64,000 nucleotides of DNA from NCBI RefSeq assembly GCF_963667775.1, contig NZ_OY764015.1, forward strand, positions 3,089,001-3,153,000, written 5' to 3'. This DNA is from an uncultured Trichococcus sp. GTDB lineage: Bacteria > Bacillota > Bacilli > Lactobacillales > Aerococcaceae. The notes beneath the pieces were generated by a model. That model searched no databases and was not told the origin of the DNA. It saw nothing but the letters and a program-made list of their open reading frames with translations. Positions 51,803 to 61,575 of this stretch are shown here, one piece after another (positions within the stretch are counted from its first letter, which is position 1; every line of letters starts with the position of its first letter). The position numbers and the translations under genes were made by a program.

Positions 51803-54800
51803 ATGAAAGATATAGAGAAATATTTAAAGAGCACGAGTAATATACAGACATTTTTGTCTGAAATCAAAGCAGAATTGCCGCAGTTGGTGGTGGGCCTTTC
51901 CGGGTCAGGCCGAAATCTGCTGACGAATATCCTGTTCGAGGAATTGCAGAAGCCGATTATTGTATTGACACCCAATCTGCTCCAAGCGACTCAAGTGTAT
52001 GAAGATATCAGCCAACTGGCGCCGGATGTTCCTCTGCATATCTTCCCGGTTGAGGAATCGGTTGCGGCTGAACTGGCTTTTTCATCACCGGAATACCGCA
52101 GCCAACGGGTCGAAACGTTGGATTTTCTGAAGAGCGGCAAAAAAGGGATCATCGTGATTCCGGCTGCCGGATTCAAAAAAATCCTCTCTCCAGCTTCGAT
52201 CTGGGAAACGCATTGCCTTGATTTTTCCATAGGCATGGAGTTGGAACTGGACAACCTGGCTGAAAAATTGGTCGAAATGGGCTATACCCGTGAACGGATG
52301 GTTGCCAGTCCTGGCGATTTCAGCATCCGCGGGGGCATCATCGACATCTATGCCCTGAACGAAGAGAACCCATTGCGAATGGAACTGTTCGATACCGAAA
52401 TCGATACATTGCGTTATTTTGACGCCTACACCCAAAAGTCCAGCAAGTCCATCGAAACCGTCCGGATTTTGCCGGCCCATGACACGATCTTTACGAAAGA
52501 GGAAATCATGAAGCAGGCAAACGTAGTGGGGAGAAAGGCTGAAAAAGCCATCAAAGGCATCAAGGATCAAGATGTCAGAGAAAGCATGACGAGCTTTTTC
52601 TCTGATCTGACAGATAATATGCAGCGCGGTGGACTGCCTATGGACCCGCAGTTGTACACAAGTTTGGTCTATCCGGAACAGCCTACCGTTTTGGATTATA
52701 TCGCTGAAGATGCGTTGCTGATCGTGGATGATTACAGTCGCATACTTGAGGTGGAAAGGACAATCGAAAGCGAATCATCGGAATGGAAGATGGCCAAGGT
52801 ATCGGAAGGCGTCTGTTTGCCTTCGCAGGATTTCAGCGCCGATATCCGTGAGGTGATCAAAAAATCCAAACAGCATCGCATCTATTACGCACTGTTCCAC
52901 AAAGGCTTCGGAAATATGCGTTTCCACGGAGTCTATCCTTTCCAATACCGCACGCTGAACAACTTTTTTAGTCAGATGCCGCAAGTCAAGCTGGAAATGG
53001 AGCGTTGGCTTAAGCAGCATATGACAGTTTTCGTCATGGTTCCGTCTTTGGAACGTGCCGAAAAGGTGCAGCGGATATTCGCGGATTTCGGTATCCCTAG
53101 CTACATCAAAGGGACCGCCCCTATTGTCGAGAATAAAGTGAATATTCTGGTAGGCGGTATGGCGAACGGATTTGAATTGCCGCAGGAAAAAGTGGTGTTC
53201 GTAACTGAAAAGGAACTTTTCAATAAAGTCACTAAGAAACAGCCGCATCGCCAAAAAATGACGAATGCCGAGAGACTGAAGAGTTACACGGAACTGAACC
53301 CCGGTGATTATGTCGTTCACGTAAATCACGGGATAGGGCTCTACACGGGCATGGAAACTATTGAAGTTGGAGGCGTCCACCAAGACTATATGTCGATCGC
53401 TTATCAGGAAGGCGCCAAATTATTCATTCCTGTGACGCAAATCCATTTGATTCAAAAATATGTGTCCTCTGATGCCAAAACGCCTAAAATGCACAAATTG
53501 GGCGGAACGGAATGGGCGAAAACGAAAAAGAAAGTCGCCTCGAAAATCGAGGATATTGCCGATGAACTGATCGAACTGTACGCCAATCGGGAATCAGAAA
53601 AAGGATATGCCTATCAACCGGATACGCCAGAGCAACTTGAATTTGAAAATGCCTTCCCTTATACCGAAACCGACGATCAGTTGCGAAGCGCTGCTGAAAT
53701 CAAGGCAGATATGGAGAGCAGCAAACCGATGGATCGCTTGCTGGTGGGAGATGTCGGATATGGTAAAACGGAAGTGGCGATGCGGGCCATCTTCAAGGCG
53801 GTACAGGAAGGAAAGCAAGCCGCATTCCTTGTCCCTACGACCATCTTGGCGCAACAGCATTATGAATCATTAACGCAACGTTTCGAAGAGTACCCGTTTG
53901 AAATCGGTTTGTTGAGCCGCTTCCGCACAAAGAAACAGCAAGAGGAAACATTGGCCGGTATCCGCAAGGGCACGGTCGATATCGTTGTCGGCACGCACCG
54001 GATCTTGTCGAAGGATGTCGTGTTCGCTGATTTGGGATTACTGGTGGTCGACGAAGAGCAACGTTTCGGCGTAAAGCACAAAGAGCGCTTAAAACAACTG
54101 AAGGCCTCCGTGGATGTCTTGACGCTGACGGCAACGCCGATTCCGCGTACCTTGCATATGTCGATGTTGGGGGTCAGGGATCTCTCTGTCATCGAAACAC
54201 CGCCGGCAAACCGCTATCCGGTCCAGACTTATGTCATGGAACAGAATAACGGAGCCGTCCGGGATGCGATAGAAAGGGAGATGGCTCGTGGAGGTCAAGC
54301 CTTCTACCTCTACAATCGGGTGGAAACGATCGAGAAGAAAGCCGAAGAGATACGCGAACTCGTGCCCGATGTCCGTGTCGCAGTAGCGCATGGCCAGATG
54401 ACCGAAGTCCAGCTCGAAAATGTCATCATGGATTTCATCGAGGGCCGCTACGATGTGCTGGTCACCACAACCATCATCGAAACGGGGGTGGACATTCCGA
54501 ATGTCAACACACTTTTTATCGAAAATGCAGATCGGATGGGATTGTCGCAGCTGTACCAACTGCGCGGACGTGTCGGCAGAACGAATCGGATTGCCTATGC
54601 CTATTTGATGTATCAGCCGAATAAGATGCTGACCGAAGTCAGCGAGAAAAGACTGCAGTCCATCAAAGAGTTCACGGAACTGGGCGCAGGCTTCAAAATA
54701 GCCATGCGTGATTTATCGATCCGAGGTGCGGGGAATCTCTTGGGTGCGCAGCAACACGGCTTCATCGACTCGGTCGGTTTTGATCTGTACTCCGAAATGC

Positions 54801-55339
54801 TGGGAGAGGCAGTTGCAGCTAAACGAGGGCTGAAAACGAAAGCGAAGCGTTCCATCGTCGAAATCGATTTGAGCATAGATGCATACATACCTGCCGACTA
54901 TATTGAGGATGAACGCCAGAAAATCGACTTCTACAAACGGATCCAGCGTATCGACGGTGTGGCTGATTACGAAGAAATCGATGCGGATCTGATCGATCGT
55001 TTCGGCGATTACCCGCAAGAGGTTTCCGATCTGCTGGAGGTCGGACTGATCAAAAATTACGCCGAGAAGAGCCAAATCGAAGTGATCAAACGACAAGGCG
55101 AGACAATCGTCATCACCTTCTCACAGGAAGCGACCGTCCGCTTGCAGGGGCCGGCAGTGTTCGAAGCCCTCAGCAAAATTCCGTTGAAGGCACAGATCAA
55201 TTTGAATAATGCCAGATTGGTGGTCAGCCTGGCTATCGGGAAACTGCCGAACCGGCAATGGCTTAACCATCTCAATGCATTCGTCAAAGCCTGTGTAGCT
55301 GAAACGTACGAAACAACGGGAGAAAGCGATGGAAAATAA
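51803..55339 (+). CDS. mfd: Transcription-repair coupling factor
   Basis: A 1178-residue Mfd, full length. It has the UvrB-homology N-terminal domains, the RNA-polymerase-interacting domain with DYVVHVNHGIGLYTGMETI (about 510), an SF2 translocase with Walker A LVGDVGYGKTEVAMRA (about 649), DEEQRFG, and TATPIPRTLHMSM, then the TRG motif QLRGRVGRTNRIAYAY and the C-terminal D7 domain. It removes stalled polymerase and recruits UvrA. Its last bases overlap the start of the next gene by 11. GGAG precedes the ATG. Confidence 0.97.
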   Translation: MKDIEKYLKSTSNIQTFLSEIKAELPQLVVGLSGSGRNLLTNILFEELQKPIIVLTPNLLQATQVYEDISQLAPDVPLHIFPVEESVAAELAFSSPEYRSQRVETLDFLKSGKKGIIVIPAAGFKKILSPASIWETHCLDFSIGMELELDNLAEKLVEMGYTRERMVASPGDFSIRGGIIDIYALNEENPLRMELFDTEIDTLRYFDAYTQKSSKSIETVRILPAHDTIFTKEEIMKQANVVGRKAEKAIKGIKDQDVRESMTSFFSDLTDNMQRGGLPMDPQLYTSLVYPEQPTVLDYIAEDALLIVDDYSRILEVERTIESESSEWKMAKVSEGVCLPSQDFSADIREVIKKSKQHRIYYALFHKGFGNMRFHGVYPFQYRTLNNFFSQMPQVKLEMERWLKQHMTVFVMVPSLERAEKVQRIFADFGIPSYIKGTAPIVENKVNILVGGMANGFELPQEKVVFVTEKELFNKVTKKQPHRQKMTNAERLKSYTELNPGDYVVHVNHGIGLYTGMETIEVGGVHQDYMSIAYQEGAKLFIPVTQIHLIQKYVSSDAKTPKMHKLGGTEWAKTKKKVASKIEDIADELIELYANRESEKGYAYQPDTPEQLEFENAFPYTETDDQLRSAAEIKADMESSKPMDRLLVGDVGYGKTEVAMRAIFKAVQEGKQAAFLVPTTILAQQHYESLTQRFEEYPFEIGLLSRFRTKKQQEETLAGIRKGTVDIVVGTHRILSKDVVFADLGLLVVDEEQRFGVKHKERLKQLKASVDVLTLTATPIPRTLHMSMLGVRDLSVIETPPANRYPVQTYVMEQNNGAVRDAIEREMARGGQAFYLYNRVETIEKKAEEIRELVPDVRVAVAHGQMTEVQLENVIMDFIEGRYDVLVTTTIIETGVDIPNVNTLFIENADRMGLSQLYQLRGRVGRTNRIAYAYLMYQPNKMLTEVSEKRLQSIKEFTELGAGFKIAMRDLSIRGAGNLLGAQQHGFIDSVGFDLYSEMLGEAVAAKRGLKTKAKRSIVEIDLSIDAYIPADYIEDERQKIDFYKRIQRIDGVADYEEIDADLIDRFGDYPQEVSDLLEVGLIKNYAEKSQIEVIKRQGETIVITFSQEATVRLQGPAVFEALSKIPLKAQINLNNARLVVSLAIGKLPNRQWLNHLNAFVKACVAETYETTGESDGK

Positions 55340-56951
55340 TCGCTTGAAGCAGATGATGAAAGGCGCCTTATTGCTGTCTTTAGCCGCTTTCATCAGCAAG
55401 ATACTCAGCGCGGTGTATCGTGTGCCCTTCCAGAATATGGTGGGAAACACAGGCTTTTACGTCTATCAGCAAGTTTATCCCATCTATGGTATCGGCATGA
55501 CGTTCGCTTTATCGGGCTTTCCGGTGTTTCTTTCCAAGATGATTGCGGAAATACCGGACAGTTTGACCCGCAGAATGCTGTTGAAGCGCAGTTTGGTCAT
55601 ACTTGGCGTCTTCGGTTTCAGTCTGTTTCTGGTCATCTACAGTTTTTCGAGTCAGCTTGCGCAGCTGATGGGGGACCCGGACTTGAAACCTATTTTGCAG
55701 TCGGTATCCTGGATGTTTCTGTTAATGCCGATACTGGCTACATTGCGGGGCTATTTCCAAGGCAACTACCGCATGGAGCCGACCGCGGTATCGCAAGTGG
55801 CGGAGCAACTCGTGCGTGTCGGTGCGATTCTTTTTGCGGCGTATCTGTACACGAAAACAAAAGGCGACCTCTATGCGATGGGCGCACAGGCCATGAGCGG
55901 AGCGACTGTCGGTGCAGTTCTGGCCAGCGTGCTGCTTTTGGCTGCTTATTACAAAGAGAGGCAAAATCTTTGTTCGCCACTGCGTGATCAGGAGCAGGAA
56001 ATGCAGCAGGCGCCCGCCATCCAATGGGGACGTCTGATCCGCCGTTATGCGACTGAAGGGGCGACGATTTGCCTCTTGAGTGCTATCTTGGTGCTTTTCC
56101 AGCTCATCGATTCATTTACGCTCTACAATGGCTTGCTGGATGGCGGTACAGTCAGTGATTTGGCCAAAAATGTCAAAGGAATCTATGATCGTGGCCAGCC
56201 GCTTGTGCAGTTGGGCATGGTGGTGGGGACCGGGTTTTCGGCCAGTTTCATTCCGATGATGAGCCAAGCGCATGCAAAAGATCGCCAAGGTGAATTCATC
56301 CGCTCTGCCTTATCGTTGCTGCGGATGACAAGTGTCTTCTCTGCCGCAGCGGTGACGGGCTTGCTGGCTATTTTGCCGAACGTCAACAACATGCTCTTCG
56401 GAGACCGTGAAGGCATCGCGGTTTTGTCCGTATATATTTTGGCCATCTTTGCAGCCTCGGTCATGACTGCCTATCATTCCATCCTGCAAAGTCTGGGTCA
56501 ATACAAGATTTCTTTGGTTGCCTTGGCAGCCGGTCTTGCGGTCAAGTTCATCGGGAATCTGCTGTTGGTGGAACCGTTGGGGACGATGGGAGCAAGCATC
56601 GCTTTGGTAGCCGGTTTGGTAGCCATGCTGTTGGCGCTTTGGCTGAACAGCGAACGCGCCCTGCGGGAAGTCTGGTTCACGGATCGCTTCCTCTTGAAAC
56701 TTACGGCCGGCTGCGCCGTGCTGTATGTTACGGCGGGGGCGCTCCGGATTGGCCTGGAAAGGTACGTCTTCGCGGATGGAGGCAGGCTGACGGATTCCGT
56801 GATAGCTGCAGTGACGGTTTGTGCTGGCGTGGGCGTATTCTTATGGTATATTCTAAAAGTGAAGCTCTTTACATTACGGGAGTGGGTAAGTATTCCGTTC
56901 GGTAAAAAACTGCTGCGCAAATTGCCGGATAAAACGAGTGACTTAAAATAG
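55329..56951 (+). CDS. Polysaccharide/lipid II flippase-like membrane protein (SpoVB/MurJ group)
   Basis: A 540-residue MOP-superfamily protein with about 14 membrane segments, starting MENNRLKQMMKGALLLSLAAFISKILSAVYRVPFQN, the SpoVB/YtgP-type N-terminus. Members flip lipid II or related lipid-linked sugars across the cytoplasmic membrane. It overlaps the mfd end by 11 bases, matching the usual mfd-spoVT-spoVB-yabN order without spoVT. Whether it is the essential MurJ or a second flippase cannot be decided here. Confidence 0.88.
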   Translation: MENNRLKQMMKGALLLSLAAFISKILSAVYRVPFQNMVGNTGFYVYQQVYPIYGIGMTFALSGFPVFLSKMIAEIPDSLTRRMLLKRSLVILGVFGFSLFLVIYSFSSQLAQLMGDPDLKPILQSVSWMFLLMPILATLRGYFQGNYRMEPTAVSQVAEQLVRVGAILFAAYLYTKTKGDLYAMGAQAMSGATVGAVLASVLLLAAYYKERQNLCSPLRDQEQEMQQAPAIQWGRLIRRYATEGATICLLSAILVLFQLIDSFTLYNGLLDGGTVSDLAKNVKGIYDRGQPLVQLGMVVGTGFSASFIPMMSQAHAKDRQGEFIRSALSLLRMTSVFSAAAVTGLLAILPNVNNMLFGDREGIAVLSVYILAIFAASVMTAYHSILQSLGQYKISLVALAAGLAVKFIGNLLLVEPLGTMGASIALVAGLVAMLLALWLNSERALREVWFTDRFLLKLTAGCAVLYVTAGALRIGLERYVFADGGRLTDSVIAAVTVCAGVGVFLWYILKVKLFTLREWVSIPFGKKLLRKLPDKTSDLK

Positions 56952-56976
56952 GAAAAAGTGACAGAAGGAGAAATGT

Positions 56977-58035
56977 ATGGGTAAAATTCAAATAATGGGC
57001 CTTGGAGCCGGTGACTTGGAACAACTGCCGTATGGCGTGTACAGCCGATTGCTTGCAGCTGAGTTTGTCCATCTGCGGACCAAAGAACATCCAGTCGTTG
57101 AAAATCTGAAGGCTGCAGGCGTGCAGTTTGAAAGTTTTGATGACATATATGAATCGAAGGATAATTTTGATGACGTATACCGTCAGATCGCAGATCAGTT
57201 ATTGGAAAAAGCAAAAACGCAGGATCTGATTTATGCAGTGCCGGGACACCCGTTGGTTGCGGAGGATTCCGTCAAGCATCTGCTGGAGAACGAGGCGGGG
57301 ATCGAAGTGGAAATCGTCGGAGGGAAGAGTTTCATCGACGATTTCTTTCAGGCGGTAGCCATCGATCCAATCGAGGGTTTCCAATTGTTGGATGGGTTGA
57401 CCTTCCACCAGGACCAGCTGAGCTTAGGCAATCACCTGATCATCATGCAAGTCTTCAATGAATTTGTGGCCAGTGATGTAAAATTGAAGCTGATGGAGAA
57501 ATATCCGGATGAACACCAAGTGGCATTGGTCGATGCGGCAGGGACAAAGATGCAGAAAGTGACCTGGTGCCCGTTGTACGAGATGGACAGGCTTGAAGGC
57601 GTACATAACTTGCTTTCCTTGTACGTTCCACCGCTCGAGGCAGATGAACGCACCAGAAGTTTTGAATTGACCCAAGCCTACATGGATGCCATCGTAGAGA
57701 AAGATGTTTGGGTGCAATCCCAGACGCACGAAAGTCTGTTGCCGTATCTGAAGGAAGAATGCGAAGAAGTGGCCGAGGCGATCCAGAACGATGATATCGA
57801 TAATCTGATCGAAGAGTTGGGCGATGTTCTGCTCCAAGTTTTCTATCACGCCTCATTTGGCGAGCGGGAAGGCTTTTTCACGATGGAGGATATCCTGGAA
57901 GCATTGAACAAAAAGTTGCGCAGACGCCATCCGCATGTTTTCGATGGGGTGAAAGCTGATACGATTGAGGAAATCGATAAGATGTGGCAAGCGATAAAAG
58001 CAAAAGAAAAGGGGAATTCCAATGAGACTAGATAA
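56977..58035 (+). CDS. yabN: YabN-like methylase/MazG fusion, shortened
   Basis: A 352-residue fusion. The N-terminal tetrapyrrole-methylase-like domain (about 1-220, beginning [20 protein letters not shown]) is followed by one MazG nucleotide pyrophosphohydrolase domain (about 240-345, with [28 protein letters not shown] and RRRHPHVF). Typical Firmicute YabN is around 480-490 residues with two MazG repeats; here the first is missing and the usual GCPWD motif is absent. The role would be to clear aberrant nucleoside triphosphates. The stop overlaps the next gene. Confidence 0.87.
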   Translation: MGKIQIMGLGAGDLEQLPYGVYSRLLAAEFVHLRTKEHPVVENLKAAGVQFESFDDIYESKDNFDDVYRQIADQLLEKAKTQDLIYAVPGHPLVAEDSVKHLLENEAGIEVEIVGGKSFIDDFFQAVAIDPIEGFQLLDGLTFHQDQLSLGNHLIIMQVFNEFVASDVKLKLMEKYPDEHQVALVDAAGTKMQKVTWCPLYEMDRLEGVHNLLSLYVPPLEADERTRSFELTQAYMDAIVEKDVWVQSQTHESLLPYLKEECEEVAEAIQNDDIDNLIEELGDVLLQVFYHASFGEREGFFTMEDILEALNKKLRRRHPHVFDGVKADTIEEIDKMWQAIKAKEKGNSNETR

Positions 58036-58300
58036 ATTTTTGAAAGTATCCCGCTTGATCAAACGCAGATCAGTCGCCAAAGAAGTGGCGGATAAGGGAC
58101 GCATCCTGATCAACGGCAAGCAAGCAAAATCGAGTTCAACGGTAAAGGTGGGCGATGAAATGACGCTGCAATTCGGCAATAAAACCGTCGTCGTGCGCAT
58201 TGATAAAATTGTCGAAACGACCAAAAAGGATGAGGCGCAGGAAATGTATACGCTCATCAGTGAAACTGTTGCATCCAGAACGGAAGAAAATCGCTTCTGA
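58022..58300 (+). CDS. rqcP: S4-domain RNA-binding protein RqcP
   Basis: A 92-residue S4-domain protein (YabO/RqcP, HslR-like) starting [28 protein letters not shown], where the S4 fold covers residues 1-60. In Bacillus, RqcP works with RqcH in ribosome-associated quality control by stabilising the P-site tRNA during alanine tailing. It overlaps yabN by 14 bases, placing it in the same operon. No RBS is needed beyond AAAGGGG. Confidence 0.92.
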   Translation: MRLDKFLKVSRLIKRRSVAKEVADKGRILINGKQAKSSSTVKVGDEMTLQFGNKTVVVRIDKIVETTKKDEAQEMYTLISETVASRTEENRF

Positions 58301-58407
58301 TCCTTCGAAAGGCCATGGACAATCTGCGTTGTTTCTTCTATACTTTTACATGAGCAAAACTATTTAAGAATAATGAGGTTGTGGGAGTTTTTAAGGAGGC
58401 GATCAGG

Positions 58408-58842
58408 GTGAAGGCAAAGACGAAAAAACAGCCGGCTGACAACGTAACCGTGATGCAAAATGATTTTACGAAGACGCAGCATAGTCAAAAACGTATATTT
58501 CAGCGGGAAAAGAAAGCTCATATGAGAAGATTGTCCCTGATTTTTTTCGTCGGAGCTGCCCTGATTTTGCCTTGCCTGTGGAAAACAGTGGGAAACTGGC
58601 TGGAAATCCGTAATCTGGATGAGGCCATCGCTGTGGCCAAAACAGAGAAAAAACAGGCTAAGGACGAAAATACGCAATTGACCTATGAAGTCAAATTGTT
58701 GCAGGATGATGAATACATAGCCAAGTTGGCGCGCGGTAAATATTATTTAAGCAAAGATGGCGAAATCATCTTCAGTCTGCCTGAAGATAATCAGACAAAA
58801 ATGGCCGAGAAACAACAAAATTCTGCGGATTCGGATTCCTGA
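58408..58842 (+). CDS. divIC: Septum formation initiator DivIC (FtsB family)
   Basis: A 144-residue bitopic membrane protein: a basic cytoplasmic N-terminus, one membrane segment LSLIFFVGAALILPCLW (about 42-58), then an extracytoplasmic coiled coil (LDEAIAVAKTEKKQAKDENTQ). DivIC joins DivIB and FtsL in the division complex. An upstream in-frame GTG at 58381 has no ribosome site, whereas GTG 58408 follows AAGGAGG, so I set the start there. It lies at its usual place between rqcP and yabR. Confidence 0.88.
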   Translation: MKAKTKKQPADNVTVMQNDFTKTQHSQKRIFQREKKAHMRRLSLIFFVGAALILPCLWKTVGNWLEIRNLDEAIAVAKTEKKQAKDENTQLTYEVKLLQDDEYIAKLARGKYYLSKDGEIIFSLPEDNQTKMAEKQQNSADSDS

Positions 58843-58929
58843 ATACAGAGCTGAATAAAGATTCTATTTTTTTCTGCATAATCCGTGTTATAATTAGTTG
58901 AGCAAAAATGAAGGAGGAACTTTTTTTTT

Positions 58930-59409
58930 ATGTCAATTGAAGTTGGGAATAAAGTATCAGGAAAAGTTACAGGGATTACAAATTTTGGTGCATTCATTGA
59001 TTTAGGCGGCGGTAAGACAGGATTAGTTCATATTAGTGAAATTTCTGATACTTTTGTAAAGGAAATAAAGGATGTTTTGAAGGTTGGCGATGAAGTGACC
59101 GTTAAGGTGATGTCCATTGCAGATGACGGGAAAATCGGCTTATCCATCCGTAAAGCTGTAGACAAGCCAGCAGGGGAAGTTTCCAGACCTCAACGAGAAA
59201 GCAGACCGTATCAAAAAAGTACAACTCCTCGTCCGGAAGGTTCTTTTTCCAAAGGTAGAAAAGATTTCTCGGCCCACCAGGATAAAGGTCTTAAAAACGA
59301 CTTCGATTCGTTGATGAGCAGCTTCTTGAAGGACAGCGAAGACCGTCTGACTTCCATCAAGCGCAATACGGAAGGCAAACGCGGCGGCCGTGGCGGCAGA
59401 CGTGGATAG
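58930..59409 (+). CDS. yabR: S1-domain RNA-binding protein YabR
   Basis: A 159-residue protein with an N-terminal S1 fold (about residues 1-73: VSGKVTGITNFGAFIDLGGGKTGLVHISEIS) and a basic Arg/Pro/Lys-rich, probably unstructured tail ending GGRGGRRG. The family binds RNA and is linked to ribosome or general stress function, with the role not settled. The tail is longer than the typical 128-135 residue form. It is preceded by a GGAGG site and followed by a terminator before tilS. Confidence 0.87.
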   Translation: MSIEVGNKVSGKVTGITNFGAFIDLGGGKTGLVHISEISDTFVKEIKDVLKVGDEVTVKVMSIADDGKIGLSIRKAVDKPAGEVSRPQRESRPYQKSTTPRPEGSFSKGRKDFSAHQDKGLKNDFDSLMSSFLKDSEDRLTSIKRNTEGKRGGRGGRRG

Positions 59410-59424
59410 AAAACAGTAATTTCT

Positions 59425-59468
59425 AGAGGATGGGCAATAGGGAAACCGATTGTCACACCCTCTTTTTT
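59425..59468 (+). terminator. Terminator between yabR and tilS
   Basis: AGAGG...GGGCAAT pairs with ATTGTC...ACCCTCT with one bulge and is followed by six T. It overlaps the leader of tilS, so tilS may depend on read-through. Confidence 0.6.
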
Positions 59469-59497
59469 GCTTTACGAAGAAAGAAAGCAGGGATGTT

Positions 59498-60895
59498 ATG
59501 CAGGGATATATTCTGCGTCTATGCAAAGAGGTGGAACGCCACTGTCTTTGGGATAAAGAAAGCCGTTTGCTGTTGGCGGTTTCCGGCGGTGCGGATTCCA
59601 TGGCGTTGCTGGGACTTATCCAACGGTTGCCTCCGGAATGGCAACCGCAGTTTGCGGTAGCGCATGTCCACCATCATCTCAGGGAAGAGTCGGATGAGGA
59701 ATTCCGGATGGTCCATAATTATTGTCGGAGCCAAGGGATAACCTTTTTTGCCGAACATTGGCCAGACGAAAAGCATCCGAAGTCAAACCTGGAAATGGCA
59801 GCAAGGGAATTCCGCTATGCCTTCTTTGCCGAAGTGATGGAGAAGTGGCCAGCGACCCATCTAGCGACAGCGCATCATGCGGATGATCAGCTTGAGACCA
59901 TTCTGATGCGTCTGGTGAGGGGGAGCACGCTTAAAGGCATCTCCGGAATCTTTATTTCACGCGCATTCGGTCGTGGGCAACTCGTTCGCCCGTTGCTGTC
60001 ATTCCAGAAAGAAGAGCTCTACCGGATCTGCGAAATGGCCGGAATCCCTTTTCGGGAAGACAGGACCAATTTGGAGCTGACGTTCACGCGGAGCAGATAC
60101 CGGAACAGCATCATCCCGCTGCTGAAGGCGGAAAATAAACAGGCGTCCAGACATTTTGGTGAGTTTTCGGAAGATCTGCAGGATGTTTTGGAAGTTGTTC
60201 AACCGATAGTAGATCAGTCGTTCCGGTCGCTGTTCTCCAAAGTTGAATTGGATTGGGTATTGGATCTGATCGGATGGCAAATGTGTGAAGTTTCCTTGCA
60301 ACGGCTCGTGCTCAGTCATTTTGTGACGGAGCAGATGATACCTGCAGGTCATGATTTCCGAAGAAGCCAACTAGCTGCCATTATGGACCTTATCGAAAAC
60401 CAGTCTCCCCAAAAGCAAATATCTTTGGTGGGAGGGTGGCAGGCCAGAAAAAGGTATGATAAACTTATTTTCTTATCCCCCGATTCAGCCAGGACCGATT
60501 TTTTTGATTTTTCTGAGGAATTGGAGCTAAATAAATGGGTAACCTTGCCTTCCCATGGTAGAATAGGTTTATTTCATAGCGATAATGCGTTTTCAAAAGA
60601 ACTTCCGATGGACGCCCTGGTTGTTGGGATCAAGGACGAATCGGTATTGCTGCCTTTTACGGTGCGTTCCCGGCGTTCGGGCGACAAGATCGTTTTGAAC
60701 AAAGAACAGCCATTCACAAAAAAAGTAAGCCGGCTATTTGTGGATAAAAAAATTCCGGATGAAGAAAGACGAAAAGCCTGTATCGTCACTGATGACGAGG
60801 GACGTATTTTATGGGTGCCGGGCTATGCCCAGTCCGTCTGGTTGTCTGAGAATACCAATGAACAAACGCGTTACAGATTGATTTACATAAAATAA
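59498..60895 (+). CDS. tilS: tRNA(Ile)-lysidine synthetase
   Basis: A 465-residue N-type ATP pyrophosphatase that attaches lysine to C34 of tRNA-Ile2, needed to read AUA codons. The PP-loop is LAVSGGADSMALLG (about 28-41), followed by VAHVHHHLREESDEE and ATAHHADDQLET. The C-terminal tRNA-binding domains follow (PFTVRSRRSGDKI near 388). The open frame extends to 59450 but ATG 59498 is the first start that gives the usual N-terminus. It is followed by hpt, as is typical. Confidence 0.94.
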   Translation: MQGYILRLCKEVERHCLWDKESRLLLAVSGGADSMALLGLIQRLPPEWQPQFAVAHVHHHLREESDEEFRMVHNYCRSQGITFFAEHWPDEKHPKSNLEMAAREFRYAFFAEVMEKWPATHLATAHHADDQLETILMRLVRGSTLKGISGIFISRAFGRGQLVRPLLSFQKEELYRICEMAGIPFREDRTNLELTFTRSRYRNSIIPLLKAENKQASRHFGEFSEDLQDVLEVVQPIVDQSFRSLFSKVELDWVLDLIGWQMCEVSLQRLVLSHFVTEQMIPAGHDFRRSQLAAIMDLIENQSPQKQISLVGGWQARKRYDKLIFLSPDSARTDFFDFSEELELNKWVTLPSHGRIGLFHSDNAFSKELPMDALVVGIKDESVLLPFTVRSRRSGDKIVLNKEQPFTKKVSRLFVDKKIPDEERRKACIVTDDEGRILWVPGYAQSVWLSENTNEQTRYRLIYIK

Positions 60896-60913
60896 ATTTT
60901 TGAGGTGAAAGAA

Positions 60914-61453
60914 ATGTTGCATCCTGATATCAAGGAAATATTATACACTGAAGAAGAAATCAGTGCAGTAGTCAAAGACTTGGGCGCACAAATGACGAAA
61001 GAATATGAAGGGAAAAATCCATTAGTGATCGGCGTACTGAAAGGTGCCGTCATGTTCATGACCGACTTGTCGCGTGCGATGAACTGCGATCTGGAATTGG
61101 ACTTCATGGACGTTTCCAGCTACGGAGCCGGAATGGAATCAAGCGGAGATGTCAAAATTGTGAAAGATTTGGATACCTCAGTTGAGGGCAGGGATTTGTT
61201 GATTGTGGAGGACATCATCGACACCGGCCGGACACTGAGCTACCTGATTGAAATATTTAAACACCGTAAAGCCAAATCCATTAAAGTGGTCACTTTGATG
61301 GACAAAAAAGAACGTCGCGTCGTGGAATTGGAAGCGGATTACATCGGTATCAACGTTCCGAACGAGTTCGTTGTCGGATACGGATTGGACTTCAACGAAA
61401 AGTACCGAAACCTCCCTTATATCGGGATTTTAAAAACCGAAGTTTATGAGTAA
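60914..61453 (+). CDS. hpt: Hypoxanthine phosphoribosyltransferase
   Basis: A 179-residue purine salvage enzyme, making IMP and GMP from hypoxanthine or guanine and PRPP. The PRPP motif is [17 protein letters not shown] (about 95-111), with [11 protein letters not shown] near 40 and the catalytic loop SSYGAG. A GTG at 60905 overlaps the GAGGTG ribosome site, so ATG 60914 is the start. Between tilS and ftsH as in other Firmicutes; hpt with ftsH often interact in regulation in Bacillus. Confidence 0.95.
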   Translation: MLHPDIKEILYTEEEISAVVKDLGAQMTKEYEGKNPLVIGVLKGAVMFMTDLSRAMNCDLELDFMDVSSYGAGMESSGDVKIVKDLDTSVEGRDLLIVEDIIDTGRTLSYLIEIFKHRKAKSIKVVTLMDKKERRVVELEADYIGINVPNEFVVGYGLDFNEKYRNLPYIGILKTEVYE

Positions 61454-61575
61454 AATCATTCGTTAAAATTGGTCAGATATGATATGATTAATGAGATACC
61501 AGTATATTGAGCAAACAAAAAAGATGAGACGTAAGATAAAGTCTGCGAAGAACGATATCTGACGAGGAGGTTCTA

